Of a stretch of DNA of 64,000 bases, positions 8,958 through 18,458 are shown piece by piece. The position numbers and the translations under genes were made by a program. This DNA comes from Clostridia bacterium. Its GTDB lineage: Bacteria > Bacillota > Clostridia > Oscillospirales > CAG-272. The stretch's first letter is position 1; the number at the start of each line of letters is the position of its first letter. Where the stretch lies: positions 21,353 through 85,352 of the forward strand of contig JAFTJZ010000030.1 of assembly GCA_017456145.1 (NCBI GenBank). The letters run 5' to 3'. Below the pieces are notes generated by a model. The model ran no database searches. It saw nothing but the letters and a program-made list of their open reading frames with translations, and was not told where the DNA came from.

Positions 8958-9671
8958 TTACGCCTCCCCGCTCCCGCCGTTTTCGGTCACGGCAAAGAAC
9001 AGCTCCTCCAGCGTCTTGCCGCTGCCGTCCAGCTCGCTTTTGGTCACGTTGGCGCGCACCGAGCCACCCTGCATGATCAGTGTGCGATCCCAGAGCATAT
9101 CCACACTGTCGATGATATGCGTGGAGACCAGCGTGGTGCAGCCGGCTGCCCGCATCTCTTCCATCATACTCTTGAGCTCCTTGATGGCGTGCGGATCAAG
9201 TCCGATCATCGGCTCATCAAGCAGCAGCATTTTGGGGCGCGGGAGCAGCCCCAGACAAATATTCAATTTCTGCTGCATTCCCTTGGAGAGCTCGTCACCG
9301 AACTTCTTCTTTTTATCGGTCAACTCAAATCTCTCAAACAGCTCCTCTGCCCACGGCTTGTAATTTTCCAGACGATAAGCGCGAGCGAGAAATTCCATAT
9401 GCTCGCTGACCGTCAGATTGGGATAAAGCGAGGGCATCTCGGGGATGTAGCCCAACAGGCGCCGCGCATCGGTGGTCTTGTTGGGGATCCCCGCAACGGT
9501 AATCTCCCCGCTGTAGCGTAAAAATCCGATGATGGCCTTCATCAGTGTGCTCTTCCCCGCACCATTCGGGCCGAGCAGCACCGTCACGCTGCCGGGATCC
9601 AGCGTAAAGCTGATCTGATCGCAGGCGACGGTCTTTCCGTATTTTTTGGTTACATTCGAAACTTGTAGCAT
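8958..9671 (-). CDS. ABC transporter ATP-binding protein
   Basis: A 237-residue ABC ATPase. Walker A is LLGPNGAGKSTLMKA, the signature is ELSKGMQQKLNI (variant of LSGGQ), and Walker B is KMLLLDEPMIGLDP, followed by the switch histidine in VSTHIID. The frame can start at a GTG at 9680, but the ATG at 9671 (MLQVSNVTKKYGK) follows GGAAAG and fits the family start better. It pairs with the downstream membrane subunit. The gene begins 67 nt after the end of the GH63-like hydrolase, so read-through from the sugar cluster is possible. Confidence 0.9.
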   Translation of the reverse strand: MLQVSNVTKKYGKTVACDQISFTLDPGSVTVLLGPNGAGKSTLMKAIIGFLRYSGEITVAGIPNKTTDARRLLGYIPEMPSLYPNLTVSEHMEFLARAYRLENYKPWAEELFERFELTDKKKKFGDELSKGMQQKLNICLGLLPRPKMLLLDEPMIGLDPHAIKELKSMMEEMRAAGCTTLVSTHIIDSVDMLWDRTLIMQGGSVRANVTKSELDGSGKTLEELFFAVTENGGSGEA

Positions 9672-9738
9672 AACATTCACTTTCCGAGAAAACGTTTCTC
9701 TGATGATTTATTATCAATGATTTATTATCGGCTGCGGA

Positions 9739-11442
9739 TCATTCGCAGCGCAGAGCCGCATACAGTGCGGCAGACCAGCCGTAATCACGAACAGAGGGAT
9801 AACGAACCGTATCATCGGCAGGGCGCAGCGGCTTTCCCTTGCGTGGCAGTGCGGCGGGACTTTGCTCGTCGGTACAATCGTAAAATTCATATACACAGCC
9901 ATCGCGCAGATACCATTTTTCAATGGCGGCAAGGGTCGCTGCACGGATCGTATCGGCGGCAGCGGCAAAGCCGTAATCCCGCAGGCCGCGAATGATCATA
10001 TAATTATAGTTGATCCAGACGGGGCCGCGCCACATATCGCTGCCAAAGGTCGCGTCCGACGCGGCAATCGAGGGAACGCCCACGACCGTGCCAAACGCAG
10101 CGGGATTTTGCAGATCGGCGAGCAGCAGCGTCGCCCGCTCACGCGAGCAAACCCCCGCAAACAACGGCAGGAAGGAAGAGACCGCCGCGACCTTGATCAT
10201 CTCTCCGCTCTCGATCCCACGGTCGTAATAACGCCCGTCGGTCTCATCATACAGATGCGTCTCGATCGCGTCTTTGATCCTTTGATACCGCTCGGCGTAT
10301 GCTGCTGCGGCATCGGTCTGTCCGAGCACGGCAGCGATCTTCTCCATACAGCGCATCTCGTTTGCCATAAAGCAGGAGAAATCGACGCAATTAAGACGCC
10401 GTTCGCCGTCAAAGCGGGGAGAATTGTCCATCCCGCTCTCACCGCAGCGGCAATTGGGGTCATTGGGATCGACGTACCAGGAAAACAATCCATCGATGCT
10501 CCCCGCGCGGTTCTCTTCATTCCACGCAAGGTATTTTTGCAGCGCACCAAAGACGCGGAAGAGAAGATTGGGATCCTCCGTCCGCTCATACCACTGCCAG
10601 AATCCCCACGCCAATACGGGCGGCTGGGTGACGTCGCTCTCGCGATCGGTCAGGATCATATGCGGCACAAAGCCGTCCTCCCGCTGCCCGTCCAGCACGG
10701 CAAGCAGCGTTTCCTTTGCCAGCTCAGGGCTGATGTAAACATTACCGAAGGAGTGGAAGACCGAATCCCAGAGCCATAAATGTCGATGCGGCAAACGGTC
10801 GGGGGTCGTCCAGCGGGTGCCAAAGCGCCCCACGGGGCTATAGATCTGCGATTTCATAATGGAGTAGCATTTGGAAAGCGTTCTTTCCTGTGCATCGTTA
10901 AGTCCGCAGGGCTGCGGCAAAGCATCAAAATAAGCCAACCGCTGTTGACACAGGGCGCGCACGTCAAGTGCGTGTATCAGCTGCTCGGCACGCCGTGCCG
11001 CCTCGTCCGCGTTGGGGTCGCGAACCAAAGCAAAGCGGGTCGTCTCCTCGCCGTCGTCGGTTGCCAATGCATACGCCGCACCGCGCCGCTCGTAGACCTC
11101 CACCATATCATATGCTTGCCGCTGCAAAAGATCTCCATGCAGCACAGGCATGGCGCAAGCCGTAGGGCAGCAGCCTACGACCGCATCCTGCGCGGCAAAC
11201 GTGATACAAAAGGTCTGCGTTCCGTTGATGCGGCCGAGAATGATATCGGATGCCACCGCATCAAATTCCCATCCGCGGGCATGATGCGTACGCAGCAGCA
11301 GCTGCACGTCGTGATTGTCAAAATCCACGCCGATGAAATCTCCCATCAAACGTCCACACATAGCACGCGTGGGGACACATTCTTCACTCATGCCCGAGTG
11401 ACAGAACAGCGCCCCCGCGCCCCAGATATTCGGATATTTCAT
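9739..11442 (-). CDS. GH63/MGH1-like glycoside hydrolase
   Basis: A 567-residue protein with an (alpha/alpha)6-barrel type C-terminal region resembling GH63 and mannosylglycerate-hydrolase-like enzymes: LPHRHLWLWDSVFHSFGNVYISP, later MDNSPRF, FMANEMRCMEKIA, and SDMWRGPVWINYNYMIIRGL, which are the landmarks of this fold. The N-terminal 200 residues are a less conserved beta-rich region. No signal peptide is visible. The start used (MKYPNIWGAG) has AAGGAGG 8 nt upstream; the frame is open to 11478 but that start has no binding site. It is the last gene of the rhamnose cluster, suggesting an alpha-linked glucoside, mannoside or rhamnoside as substrate, which is a guess. Confidence 0.7.
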   Translation of the reverse strand: MKYPNIWGAGALFCHSGMSEECVPTRAMCGRLMGDFIGVDFDNHDVQLLLRTHHARGWEFDAVASDIILGRINGTQTFCITFAAQDAVVGCCPTACAMPVLHGDLLQRQAYDMVEVYERRGAAYALATDDGEETTRFALVRDPNADEAARRAEQLIHALDVRALCQQRLAYFDALPQPCGLNDAQERTLSKCYSIMKSQIYSPVGRFGTRWTTPDRLPHRHLWLWDSVFHSFGNVYISPELAKETLLAVLDGQREDGFVPHMILTDRESDVTQPPVLAWGFWQWYERTEDPNLLFRVFGALQKYLAWNEENRAGSIDGLFSWYVDPNDPNCRCGESGMDNSPRFDGERRLNCVDFSCFMANEMRCMEKIAAVLGQTDAAAAYAERYQRIKDAIETHLYDETDGRYYDRGIESGEMIKVAAVSSFLPLFAGVCSRERATLLLADLQNPAAFGTVVGVPSIAASDATFGSDMWRGPVWINYNYMIIRGLRDYGFAAAADTIRAATLAAIEKWYLRDGCVYEFYDCTDEQSPAALPRKGKPLRPADDTVRYPSVRDYGWSAALYAALRCE

Positions 11443-11484
11443 ATTGCTCCTCCTTGGGAAATTGAGGCTCTGCCTCAAACTCCG

Positions 11485-11518
11485 CCAAAGAAACTTTTTT
11501 GAAAAAAAGTTTCTTTGG
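11485..11518. repeat. Palindromic intergenic element (type A)
   Basis: CCAAAGAAACTTTTTT and its complement form a hairpin between rhaD and the GH63-like gene. The rest of the 11443-11698 gap repeats fragments such as TTCAAAAAATTT and a short tandem of GTTTGTCGG/ATGACGGCG inverted segments, with no gene. Confidence 0.75.
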
Positions 11519-11698
11519 AATCTTCAAAAAATTTCAACAAACTCTTTTAATCAAGTTCTTTGGAGTTCCAAGAACCCGAGTTTGTCGGTTGCGCTTGCGC
11601 AATGACGGCGTTTAGCCGTCAAGGCAAACTCGATGATTGCTTGCAATCATTTTCTTCTCAAGAAAGGTTCTTGGTCGCCGAAGGCATACTCCCGTAAC

Positions 11699-12520
11699 TC
11701 ATCTCAAAAACTTCTCAGCCAGTTTCAGATTGAATGCCTTAGCCAGAGCCTCGAACATGGGGCGCGTCATGGTCTGACGGCGCGTAGGCTGCATGGAGCG
11801 GATCTTGACCGCGATTTCAGCACTCTTTTCGATGGTATGGCACAAACCGAAGGCGATGTCGAAGTTCTCGCCGGACACAAACACACCGTGGTGCGCCCAG
11901 ATCACGGCGTCGTACTGTTTCATCTTCTCGCAGGTCGCAAGACCGATTTCCATCGAGCCGCAGACCATCCAGGGCAGCACGCCAATACCGTCCGGGAACA
12001 CGACGGGACACTCGGTCATGTTGGGCCACAGCTCCTTGGTAAAGGCGGCATCCGTCAGGGGCAGCACGAAGGTCAGAGCAATCAGGTTGGCGGGGTGGCA
12101 GTGGTAAATGACACGATGCTTGCCGCCGGTTTGCTCCTTTTTAATCTGATGGTTGAGCAAGTGGGTGGGCAGCTCGCTGGTGGGGCGACCGCCGTCGGCA
12201 AAGCCCCAGAGAATCTGGAACTTGGTGCCCGTATCGTCAAGACGGATGATGCCGCAGGTGTTCTCAGGATCCTCCTTGACGTGGTGGAAGAAACGGCCGG
12301 TGCCGGTGACCATAAAGTAGTCGCCTGCAAGCCCCGGCACCGACGCGCCGATGTCCATCCACTCGCGGTCGGTCTTCATCTCGTATACGATCTCATACAT
12401 CTCTTCGGGCTTGATGCGATAGGAAAGGTTACCGCCGTTGCGCTCGTGGTAGCCGTTGGTGTAGCCGTCGTCGGCCATATCTACAAATTCCTTGACAAAT
12501 TTTGCGTCTAATACTTTCAT
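11699..12520 (-). CDS. rhaD: Rhamnulose-1-phosphate aldolase
   Basis: Splits L-rhamnulose 1-phosphate into dihydroxyacetone phosphate and L-lactaldehyde. The 273-residue class II aldolase has the N-terminal HERNGGNLSYR motif, SELPTHLLNHQ, the zinc-binding YHCHPANLIAL, and IWAHHGVFVSG, all diagnostic of RhaD. Of two in-frame ATGs six bases apart, the second (12520) is better placed for the GAGGAC binding site. It is third in the order rhaB-rhaA-rhaD, but separated from rhaA by about 390 nt of repeats. RhaA and RhaB are both present, so the pathway is complete. Confidence 0.95.
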   Translation of the reverse strand: MKVLDAKFVKEFVDMADDGYTNGYHERNGGNLSYRIKPEEMYEIVYEMKTDREWMDIGASVPGLAGDYFMVTGTGRFFHHVKEDPENTCGIIRLDDTGTKFQILWGFADGGRPTSELPTHLLNHQIKKEQTGGKHRVIYHCHPANLIALTFVLPLTDAAFTKELWPNMTECPVVFPDGIGVLPWMVCGSMEIGLATCEKMKQYDAVIWAHHGVFVSGENFDIAFGLCHTIEKSAEIAVKIRSMQPTRRQTMTRPMFEALAKAFNLKLAEKFLR

Positions 12521-12563
12521 GTTCATGTCCTCTTTATGTAATTATATTTTTTGTCGTTGTGTA

Positions 12564-12602
12564 GCGGGGGAGATGCCTTTTGAAAAAGGCACCGTCCCCC
12601 GC
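12564..12602. repeat. Palindromic intergenic element (type A)
   Basis: GCGGGGG ... TGCCTTTT with complement AAAAGGCA ... CCCCCGC. Lies 44 nt upstream of rhaD in the 12521-12908 interval, which also holds a second hairpin (12845-12900) and no gene. Confidence 0.75.
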
Positions 12603-12844
12603 ACCCCCTCCGCGAAAACTTAAAAACAAAAAATATTTTTGTCCTCGCGAATGTAATTACTCGCCTATCCTGTGGGGTAGCGAAGCGGCGCGAGGGGAGT
12701 GAATGACACGCCGGTGGCGTGTCAGAGCCCGAGCGTGACCGAGCCCGCAGGCGAGACGGGTCCCCACATGGCATATCGCTCCATTTGAATAGAACCGAAA
12801 CGTTACAAATCAAATCATAAATTTTTCCAAAAGTTTTTGGAGTT

Positions 12845-12900
12845 CCAAGAACCTTTTTTCAAAAAGGTTCTTGGTGGGGTTTCAAGGGGCAACGCCCCTT
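12845..12900. repeat. Two adjacent hairpins after rhaA (type A plus GGGGCAACGCCCC)
   Basis: CCAAGAACCTTTTT with its complement (12845-12874), followed by AAGGGGCAACGCCCCTT (12883-12900). On the minus strand this lies just downstream of rhaA and could act as a terminator or processing signal. Confidence 0.75.
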
Positions 12901-12908
12901 GACTTCCC

Positions 12909-14153
12909 TTATCTCTTCAATAAAACATCCTTCTCGTACTGCAGTACGGTCGGCAGCCACTCGCCGTCCTGTGCGACACCGGCGCGACGGCAGTATTCTG
13001 CCCAGATGGCACCGAAGGGCATGGTCTTCCATTCCTCTTGTGCTACCATCAGCTCGGTCATGCGACCGGCGTTTTGCAGATCGCGCCATGCGGCGTGGGG
13101 CATGAGCAGCGCGTCAAGCAATGCCTTGCGCACACTGCGCGCACCTACCGTCCAGGCAGCTACGCGGTTGATGCTGGCATCAAAATAATCCAGCGCAATG
13201 GCGAAATCGTCAACGCGACCACTTGCCACGATCTCCTTGGCAATCTCTCGCGTCTCGTCGTCCAGACGTACGACGTGGTCGGAATCCCAACGTACAGCAC
13301 GGGTGATGTGCAGGCCGATGCGGGAATTGAACTGCAGCAGCGCAGAGATCTTATCGGAAACCACCTCGGTGGGGTGATAGTGACCGTTGTCCATCAGGGG
13401 CATGATGCCCTTCTTGGCGGCATAAGACAGTGTAAACTCGGCAGAGCCCACCGTATAGGACTCCAGACCGATGCCAAACACCTTGGACTCCAGACAAACG
13501 CGCACCTTCTCATGATCGTAAGGCGTGTCAAGGATCTCATCCAGTGACTTGGCAAAGCGCGCGCGGGGACCAATGCGGTCGGCAGGAATATCCTTGTAGC
13601 CGTCGGGGATCCAAATGTTCATCACGCAGGGGGTGCCCGTCTCATCGGCAAAATATTCGGAAATGCGCAGGCAAGCGCGTCCGTGCTCGACCCAGAAACG
13701 ACGGATCTCCTCATCGGGCGAGGACAACGTAAATTCAGCTGCCTTGGGGTGCGAGAAGAAGGTGGGGTTGAAATCGATGCCCATACCTCTCTCCTTGGCA
13801 AAGGCCACCCACTTGGCAAAATGGCGCGGCTGCAGCGCGTCGCGGTCTGCGTATTCTCCATCCTCAAAAACGGCGTAGCTTGCGTGCAGATTCAGCTTGA
13901 GCTTGCCGCCCACGTTGGACACGGCGAGATCAAAATCCTGCATCAGCTGCTCGGGCGTCTGCGCCTTGCCGGGGTAATTGCCCGTTGTCTGAATACCGCC
14001 CGAGAGGGCCATATCAGAGTCAAAGCCACCGACGTCATCGCCCTGCCAGCAGTGGACGGACAGCGGAATGGTCAAAAGCTTTTCGATTGCTGCGTCGGCG
14101 TCGATGCCAAGCGCAGCGTAGGTTTGTTTTGCGTAGTCGTATATGTTCGTCAT
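12909..14153 (-). CDS. rhaA: L-rhamnose isomerase
   Basis: Interconverts L-rhamnose and L-rhamnulose. The 414-residue protein matches the RhaA family from its N-terminus (IPLSVHCWQGDDVGGF) through the metal site segments NLHASYAVFEDGEYADRDAL, VCLESKVFGIGLESYTVGSAEF and LMDNGHYHPTEVVSDK. The His, Glu and Asp residues expected to bind the two Mn ions are in these blocks. It lies between rhaB and rhaD. The 420-nt gap to rhaB is filled by a repeat element rather than a gene. A clear AAAGGAG site precedes the ATG. Confidence 0.95.
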   Translation of the reverse strand: MTNIYDYAKQTYAALGIDADAAIEKLLTIPLSVHCWQGDDVGGFDSDMALSGGIQTTGNYPGKAQTPEQLMQDFDLAVSNVGGKLKLNLHASYAVFEDGEYADRDALQPRHFAKWVAFAKERGMGIDFNPTFFSHPKAAEFTLSSPDEEIRRFWVEHGRACLRISEYFADETGTPCVMNIWIPDGYKDIPADRIGPRARFAKSLDEILDTPYDHEKVRVCLESKVFGIGLESYTVGSAEFTLSYAAKKGIMPLMDNGHYHPTEVVSDKISALLQFNSRIGLHITRAVRWDSDHVVRLDDETREIAKEIVASGRVDDFAIALDYFDASINRVAAWTVGARSVRKALLDALLMPHAAWRDLQNAGRMTELMVAQEEWKTMPFGAIWAEYCRRAGVAQDGEWLPTVLQYEKDVLLKR

Positions 14154-14224
14154 GGGATGGGGTACTCCTTTTAATTTCTAAATTCGTTAGATAGATTACT
14201 TATGTTTTATTGGGGTTATTGTTC

Positions 14225-14480
14225 ATTCCTTTGTCAAACGACAAATGAAACGCTGTTTCGGCTACGCCGAAACCCAAAGAAAACGTTCGTAAGGGGACCC
14301 GGTCCCCTTACGTATCCCCGGATAGTGCGCATTCTGCACGTAGGGGACTAAATTTGTCAGTGCGTACGCTTCGCTGCTATTCCTTCGTGTGTGATAACAG
14401 ATGCTACCATTTGGGGCAGGGACCCCAATAGGACATTGCTGTCTGTTCATCCGGAACAGAACCGCTACAAATCCTACAAA
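14225..14480. repeat. Dispersed intergenic repeat (type B, short form)
   Basis: Contains nested inverted repeats: TTTGTCAAACGACAAA, GTTTCGGCTACGCCGAAAC and AAGGGGACCCGGTCCCCTT followed by TACGTATCCCC. The same order (TTTCTTTG palindrome, GAAAAC, second palindrome, TACGTA(T)CCCC) is seen at 25830, 47900 and 60100-60700. No gene is in the 14154-14575 gap. Confidence 0.65.
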
Positions 14481-14518
14481 TATATTTTCCAATATATTTT
14501 CCAAAAGTTTTTGGAAGT

Positions 14519-14571
14519 CTTGAAACCTTTTTTCAAAAAGGTTTCAAGCGGGGTGTGGGGCGGAGCCCCAC
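14519..14571. repeat. Two adjacent hairpins downstream of rhaB (type A)
   Basis: CTTGAAACCTTTTT with its complement (14519-14548) then GTGGGGCGGAGCCCCAC (14555-14571). Same two-hairpin layout as at 12845, directly after the rhaB stop codon on the minus strand. Confidence 0.75.
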
Positions 14572-14575
14572 ATTT

Positions 14576-15979
14576 TCATACTTTCGTCACCGCAAACGAC
14601 TTTGCGCATAATGCTCTCGCCTCAGAAAGCGAGGACAGTGCGCCGCTGCCGAGCATCTGGCAGAGGATATTGCCCGTCGAGGTCGCCTCGACCAAACCCG
14701 TATAGACCGTTCTGCCGCTGATGCGAGCGGTCAGCTCGTTCAGATAAGCGTCGCGGCTGCCACCGCCAATAATGTAAAGCGTATCAATCTTGTTGCCGGT
14801 ACACTTTTCCAGTTCGTCCAACGTGTCGCGGTAGGTTTCAGCCAAACTGAGATACACCACCGCCAGCACCTCGGACAGCGTCAGATCCGCACCGCATGCC
14901 GCCTTGACCGCTCCGATCATGCTGTCGGGTGCAAGAAAAGCATCGTCATTGACGTTGACGCGCCACTTGACGTCGCCCGCCTCTTTGGCCATGCGGGAGA
15001 GCGTCGGGAAATCGTATTCGTCGTTGCATTCTTTTTTGATCGACTGGATCATCCAAAGACCCATGATGTTTTTCAAATAGCGGTATCTCTTGTCATAACC
15101 GCCCTCGTGGGTGAAGTTTGCCGCGCGGGAGACCTCGCCCGTGTCGGGTGTCGTACGCTCCACGCCCATCAGTGACCATGTGCCCGAGCTCAGATACGCG
15201 ATGTGATCGGCATCTGCCGCGTCTCCCACCACAGGCAACGCCAACACTGCCGAACCCGTGTCGTGTGAGGCGGGCAAGATCACCTGCACGTCAAAGCCCA
15301 GCTCCCGAGATAGTGCAGGACGCAAAGTCCCCAGTACCGTCCCCGGCATGATCGGCGTGGGGAAAATGTCGGCAGGGTAGCCAAGCATATCCAGCAGCTC
15401 TCTGTCCCAGTCGCCACTGTTCACATCCAGCAGCCCCGTCGTCGAGGCGTCGGTGTATTCCACTGCCTTTTTACCCGTCAAGATAAAATTGAGATAATCG
15501 GGCATCATCAAAAACGTTCGTGCCGCAGCCAACTGCTCCGGGTTCGTCTGCTTGATCGACATCAACTGATAGATGGTGTTGATGATATTTTTCTGGATTC
15601 CCGTGCGGGCGTACAGATCCTCGTCGGGCAAGATAGCGCCGACCGGTGCATCCATCCCACGGGTTCGACCGTCGCGATACGCAACCGTTTTGCCGATAAG
15701 TTCATCCTTCTCATCCAACAGCACAAAATCCACGCCCCAGGTGTCAATGCCCATGTACGCGGGAATCTTCCCGATCTCACGACATCTGGCAAGACCTGCG
15801 ATCACATGCGACTTCAAATTGTCAACATCCCAGCAAAGGGTCTCCCCCTCGCGACAGACGCCGTTGGGGAAACGGTAGACCTCCTCCAGCGTGAGTACAC
15901 CGTCCTGCACGTACCCCAGCACGTGCCGCCCACTGGACGCACCGATGTCCACGGCTAAATAGTATGTGAGCTGCTCCAT
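14576..15979 (-). CDS. rhaB: Rhamnulokinase
   Basis: Phosphorylates L-rhamnulose. The 467-residue FGGY-family kinase begins YYLAVDIGASSGRH, has the LCWDVDNL and GIDTWGVDFVLLD segments specific to RhaB, ASHDTGSAV in the substrate region, the WSLMG block, and the adenosine motif IGGGSRDAYLN near the C-terminus. The frame is open to 16063, but the start at 15979 (MEQLTYYLAV) is right because the promoter elements lie at 16035-16063, inside the longer frame. First gene of the rhamnose cluster and divergent from the GH95 gene. Confidence 0.95.
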   Translation of the reverse strand: MEQLTYYLAVDIGASSGRHVLGYVQDGVLTLEEVYRFPNGVCREGETLCWDVDNLKSHVIAGLARCREIGKIPAYMGIDTWGVDFVLLDEKDELIGKTVAYRDGRTRGMDAPVGAILPDEDLYARTGIQKNIINTIYQLMSIKQTNPEQLAAARTFLMMPDYLNFILTGKKAVEYTDASTTGLLDVNSGDWDRELLDMLGYPADIFPTPIMPGTVLGTLRPALSRELGFDVQVILPASHDTGSAVLALPVVGDAADADHIAYLSSGTWSLMGVERTTPDTGEVSRAANFTHEGGYDKRYRYLKNIMGLWMIQSIKKECNDEYDFPTLSRMAKEAGDVKWRVNVNDDAFLAPDSMIGAVKAACGADLTLSEVLAVVYLSLAETYRDTLDELEKCTGNKIDTLYIIGGGSRDAYLNELTARISGRTVYTGLVEATSTGNILCQMLGSGALSSLSEARALCAKSFAVTKV

Positions 15980-16034
15980 ACTGAACCTGCCTTCCTCCCG
16001 CAGCCCTGTGCGGGCACAAATTTCCATCCATAAT

Positions 16035-16063
16035 ATTATAACACAATGCCCTTTTATTGTCAA
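16035..16063 (-). promoter_or_regulatory. Promoter of rhaB
   Basis: Minus strand TTGACA, 17-bp spacer, TATAAT with TGT extended -10. Back-to-back with the GH95 promoter; the 189-nt shared region is a natural place for a rhamnose regulator to bind both genes. Confidence 0.85.
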
Positions 16064-16109
16064 GAAAAATTGTAGCCTCCCTTATAATTTATAAAAATAT
16101 TTTTCCCTC

Positions 16110-16138
16110 TTGCAATATGCACCGATTTGTGATATACT
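16110..16138 (+). promoter_or_regulatory. Promoter of the GH95 gene
   Basis: TTGCAA, 17-bp spacer, TATACT, TGA extended -10. It starts about 46 nt downstream of the rhaB promoter and points away. Confidence 0.8.
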
Positions 16139-16168
16139 GAATCCAATCAAGCAACAAGGAGCTTTACC

Positions 16169-18376
16169 ATGAACCATTCTATTCTGCATCTGACCAACCC
16201 CGCCACCGTCTGGGACAACGCCACCCCCGTAGGCTGCGGAAACCTTGGCGCCATGCTCTACGGCGGCGTGGACGAGGAATGCCTGCAGCTCAACGAAGAC
16301 CGCATCTGGTCCGAGGCGACACACAATATCAAGCCGGACGGATTTCTCTCCCGTTTTGAAACTGTCCGAGCGGCACTGCTGGAGGGAAAGAATGCCGACG
16401 CGCTTGCCACCGAGCTGCTCGACCCCTATTTTTCACGCATCGGCTCTTATGAAACGGCCGGCGAGCTGCATCTTGCCGTAACCCATACAGAGAATGCTCC
16501 CGTGACCGACTATCACCGCGACCTTGACCTGATCGACGGCGTGGCAACCGTCTCTTACTCCAAGGGCGATACCCGTTACCTCCGCACCCTGTTTGCCTCC
16601 TACCCGCAGCGCATGATCGTCATACAGCTGACAGCAGACCGCCCCGCTGCCATCTTTTTGACCGCGCGCTACCAAAGAGAAGGTATGCCCAAGATCCACG
16701 CCGAGAGCGACACCATCTCCGTCCATGGCAAAACGGCTTGCGGGAAACACACCTATTCCGTCAAGCTACGCTTCGCCTCCCTTGGTGGCACACAGCGCGT
16801 CAACCCCGACGGCACCGTGACCGTCTCGGGTGCAGACCGCGTCTGTATCTATATCACCATGGCTGCCGACGGCGAGGCAAAGATGCCTGTCACTCCCCCT
16901 TTTGACGCGCTGCTCTCCGAGCATATCGCTGATTTTTCTGCTGTCATGCGTCGCGCCGCCATTTGCTACGATAGCGACCCCGCCATTGACGCGCTGCCCA
17001 TTCCCGAGCGGCTGGCCCGTATTCGCGACGGAAAAACCGACACGGGTCTGGTCAATCTGTATTTCCAATTCGGGCGCTATCTGCTGCTTTCCTCCAGCCG
17101 CGGGGATTCGCTGCCCGCCAATCTGCAGGGCGTCTGGAACGGCGATATTCACGCCCCCTGGGGCGCGGACTACCACACCAACATCAACCTGCAAATGAAT
17201 TACTGGCACGCCGAGGTCGCAGGTCTTGCCGAGTGTACGCTGCCTCTGTTCCGTTATATGAACGACTCCTTGCTGGAGAGCGGAAAGAAGGTCGCCCGCG
17301 ACTTCTATCACTGCCGTGGCACCATGGTTCACCACCTGAGCGATATTTACGGCTTTGTCTCCCCTGCCGACGGGCTGTGGGGACTTTGGCAGATGGGCGC
17401 GGCGTGGCTCTGCTACCCGCTTTGGGAGCATTACCTGTTTTCCCTCGACCTTGATTTTTTGCGCGACACCGCATATCCGTATATGCAGCAAAGCGTGCGC
17501 TTTCTGCTTGATTATATGTTCGAGGGCGAGGACGGGCATCTTCACACCGGCCCTTCCACCTCCCCCGAGAACACCTATTATGTCACAGAGGGGGGCGTAC
17601 GCACCGCCGCACATCTCTGCCTCTCCCCCACCATGGATATCGCCATCGTGCGCGGGCTGTTGCAGATGTACATTGAAACGGAAACGCTGCTCAGCATCGA
17701 CTCCGCACAGTGCGCCGAGGCGCAGACCGCATATCAAAAGCTCCCCGATTACAAGATCGGCGCGCGCGGGCAGCTGATGGAATGGCAGGAGGATTACGAT
17801 GAACCCGAGCCCGGGCACCGCCACATCTCTCACGCCTTCCCCCTTTACCCCGGTTGGGAGATCAACCGAGGCACCCCTGAGCTGATGGACGCCATCGACA
17901 CCACACTGCGGCTGCGGCTCTCGCACGGCGGCGGGCACACGGGCTGGTCGTGCGCATGGTTGATCAATCTCTACGCCCGTCTTGGGCAGGGCGATCGCGC
18001 CGCGGATATGATCGGCAAGCTGCTCAAAAGCTCCACGTTGGACAATCTGTTTGACACTCACCCGCCCTTCCAGATCGACGGCAACTTCGGTGCTGCCGCC
18101 GCCATGGCAGAAATGCTGCTGCAAAGCCACACCGACACGCTCGATCTGCTCCCCGCCCTGCCGCGTGATCCTGCCTATCAGAGCGGCAGCTTTTATGGCT
18201 TGCGTGCGCGTGGCGGCATCACGGTCGATGCCGCGTGGCAAGGCGGTCGCGTCACGAGGTGCACACTGAGCGCCGAGCGCGATACCACCGTCCGTTTGCG
18301 CGTGGGCGACAAGATCATTCCCGTTGCTCTGACGGTGGGCGTACCGCAAACGCTTACCTTGCAGCATACCCCTTGA
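16169..18376 (+). CDS. GH95 alpha-L-fucosidase (or alpha-L-galactosidase)
   Basis: A 735-residue glycoside hydrolase family 95 enzyme, an inverting enzyme that removes terminal alpha-1,2-linked L-fucose (or L-galactose). The N-terminus has the family start PVGCGNLGAMLYGG and NEDRIWS. The catalytic region includes NLQGVWNGD, the two asparagines in HTNINLQMNYW, the acid in GPSTSPENTY, the HISHAFPLYPG segment and the aspartate in QIDGNFG. No signal peptide is visible, so it is likely cytoplasmic and acts on imported oligosaccharides. Its location next to rhamnose and pectin-type genes suggests rhamnogalacturonan or host-glycan use. Confidence 0.92.
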   Translation: MNHSILHLTNPATVWDNATPVGCGNLGAMLYGGVDEECLQLNEDRIWSEATHNIKPDGFLSRFETVRAALLEGKNADALATELLDPYFSRIGSYETAGELHLAVTHTENAPVTDYHRDLDLIDGVATVSYSKGDTRYLRTLFASYPQRMIVIQLTADRPAAIFLTARYQREGMPKIHAESDTISVHGKTACGKHTYSVKLRFASLGGTQRVNPDGTVTVSGADRVCIYITMAADGEAKMPVTPPFDALLSEHIADFSAVMRRAAICYDSDPAIDALPIPERLARIRDGKTDTGLVNLYFQFGRYLLLSSSRGDSLPANLQGVWNGDIHAPWGADYHTNINLQMNYWHAEVAGLAECTLPLFRYMNDSLLESGKKVARDFYHCRGTMVHHLSDIYGFVSPADGLWGLWQMGAAWLCYPLWEHYLFSLDLDFLRDTAYPYMQQSVRFLLDYMFEGEDGHLHTGPSTSPENTYYVTEGGVRTAAHLCLSPTMDIAIVRGLLQMYIETETLLSIDSAQCAEAQTAYQKLPDYKIGARGQLMEWQEDYDEPEPGHRHISHAFPLYPGWEINRGTPELMDAIDTTLRLRLSHGGGHTGWSCAWLINLYARLGQGDRAADMIGKLLKSSTLDNLFDTHPPFQIDGNFGAAAAMAEMLLQSHTDTLDLLPALPRDPAYQSGSFYGLRARGGITVDAAWQGGRVTRCTLSAERDTTVRLRVGDKIIPVALTVGVPQTLTLQHTP

Positions 18377-18399
18377 TCTAAAGTTTTTTGAAGGGGAGC

Positions 18400-18437
18400 G
18401 CGAGGGGGAACTTTTGTGTACAAAAGTTCCCCCTCGC
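18400..18437. terminator. Long palindrome between convergent GH95 and GH28-like genes
   Basis: GCGAGGGGGAACTTTTGT with its complement around a 2-nt centre (type A family). Can act as a bidirectional terminator for the two converging genes. Confidence 0.7.
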
Positions 18438-18458
18438 CTATTTATTTCTATTATTCCC

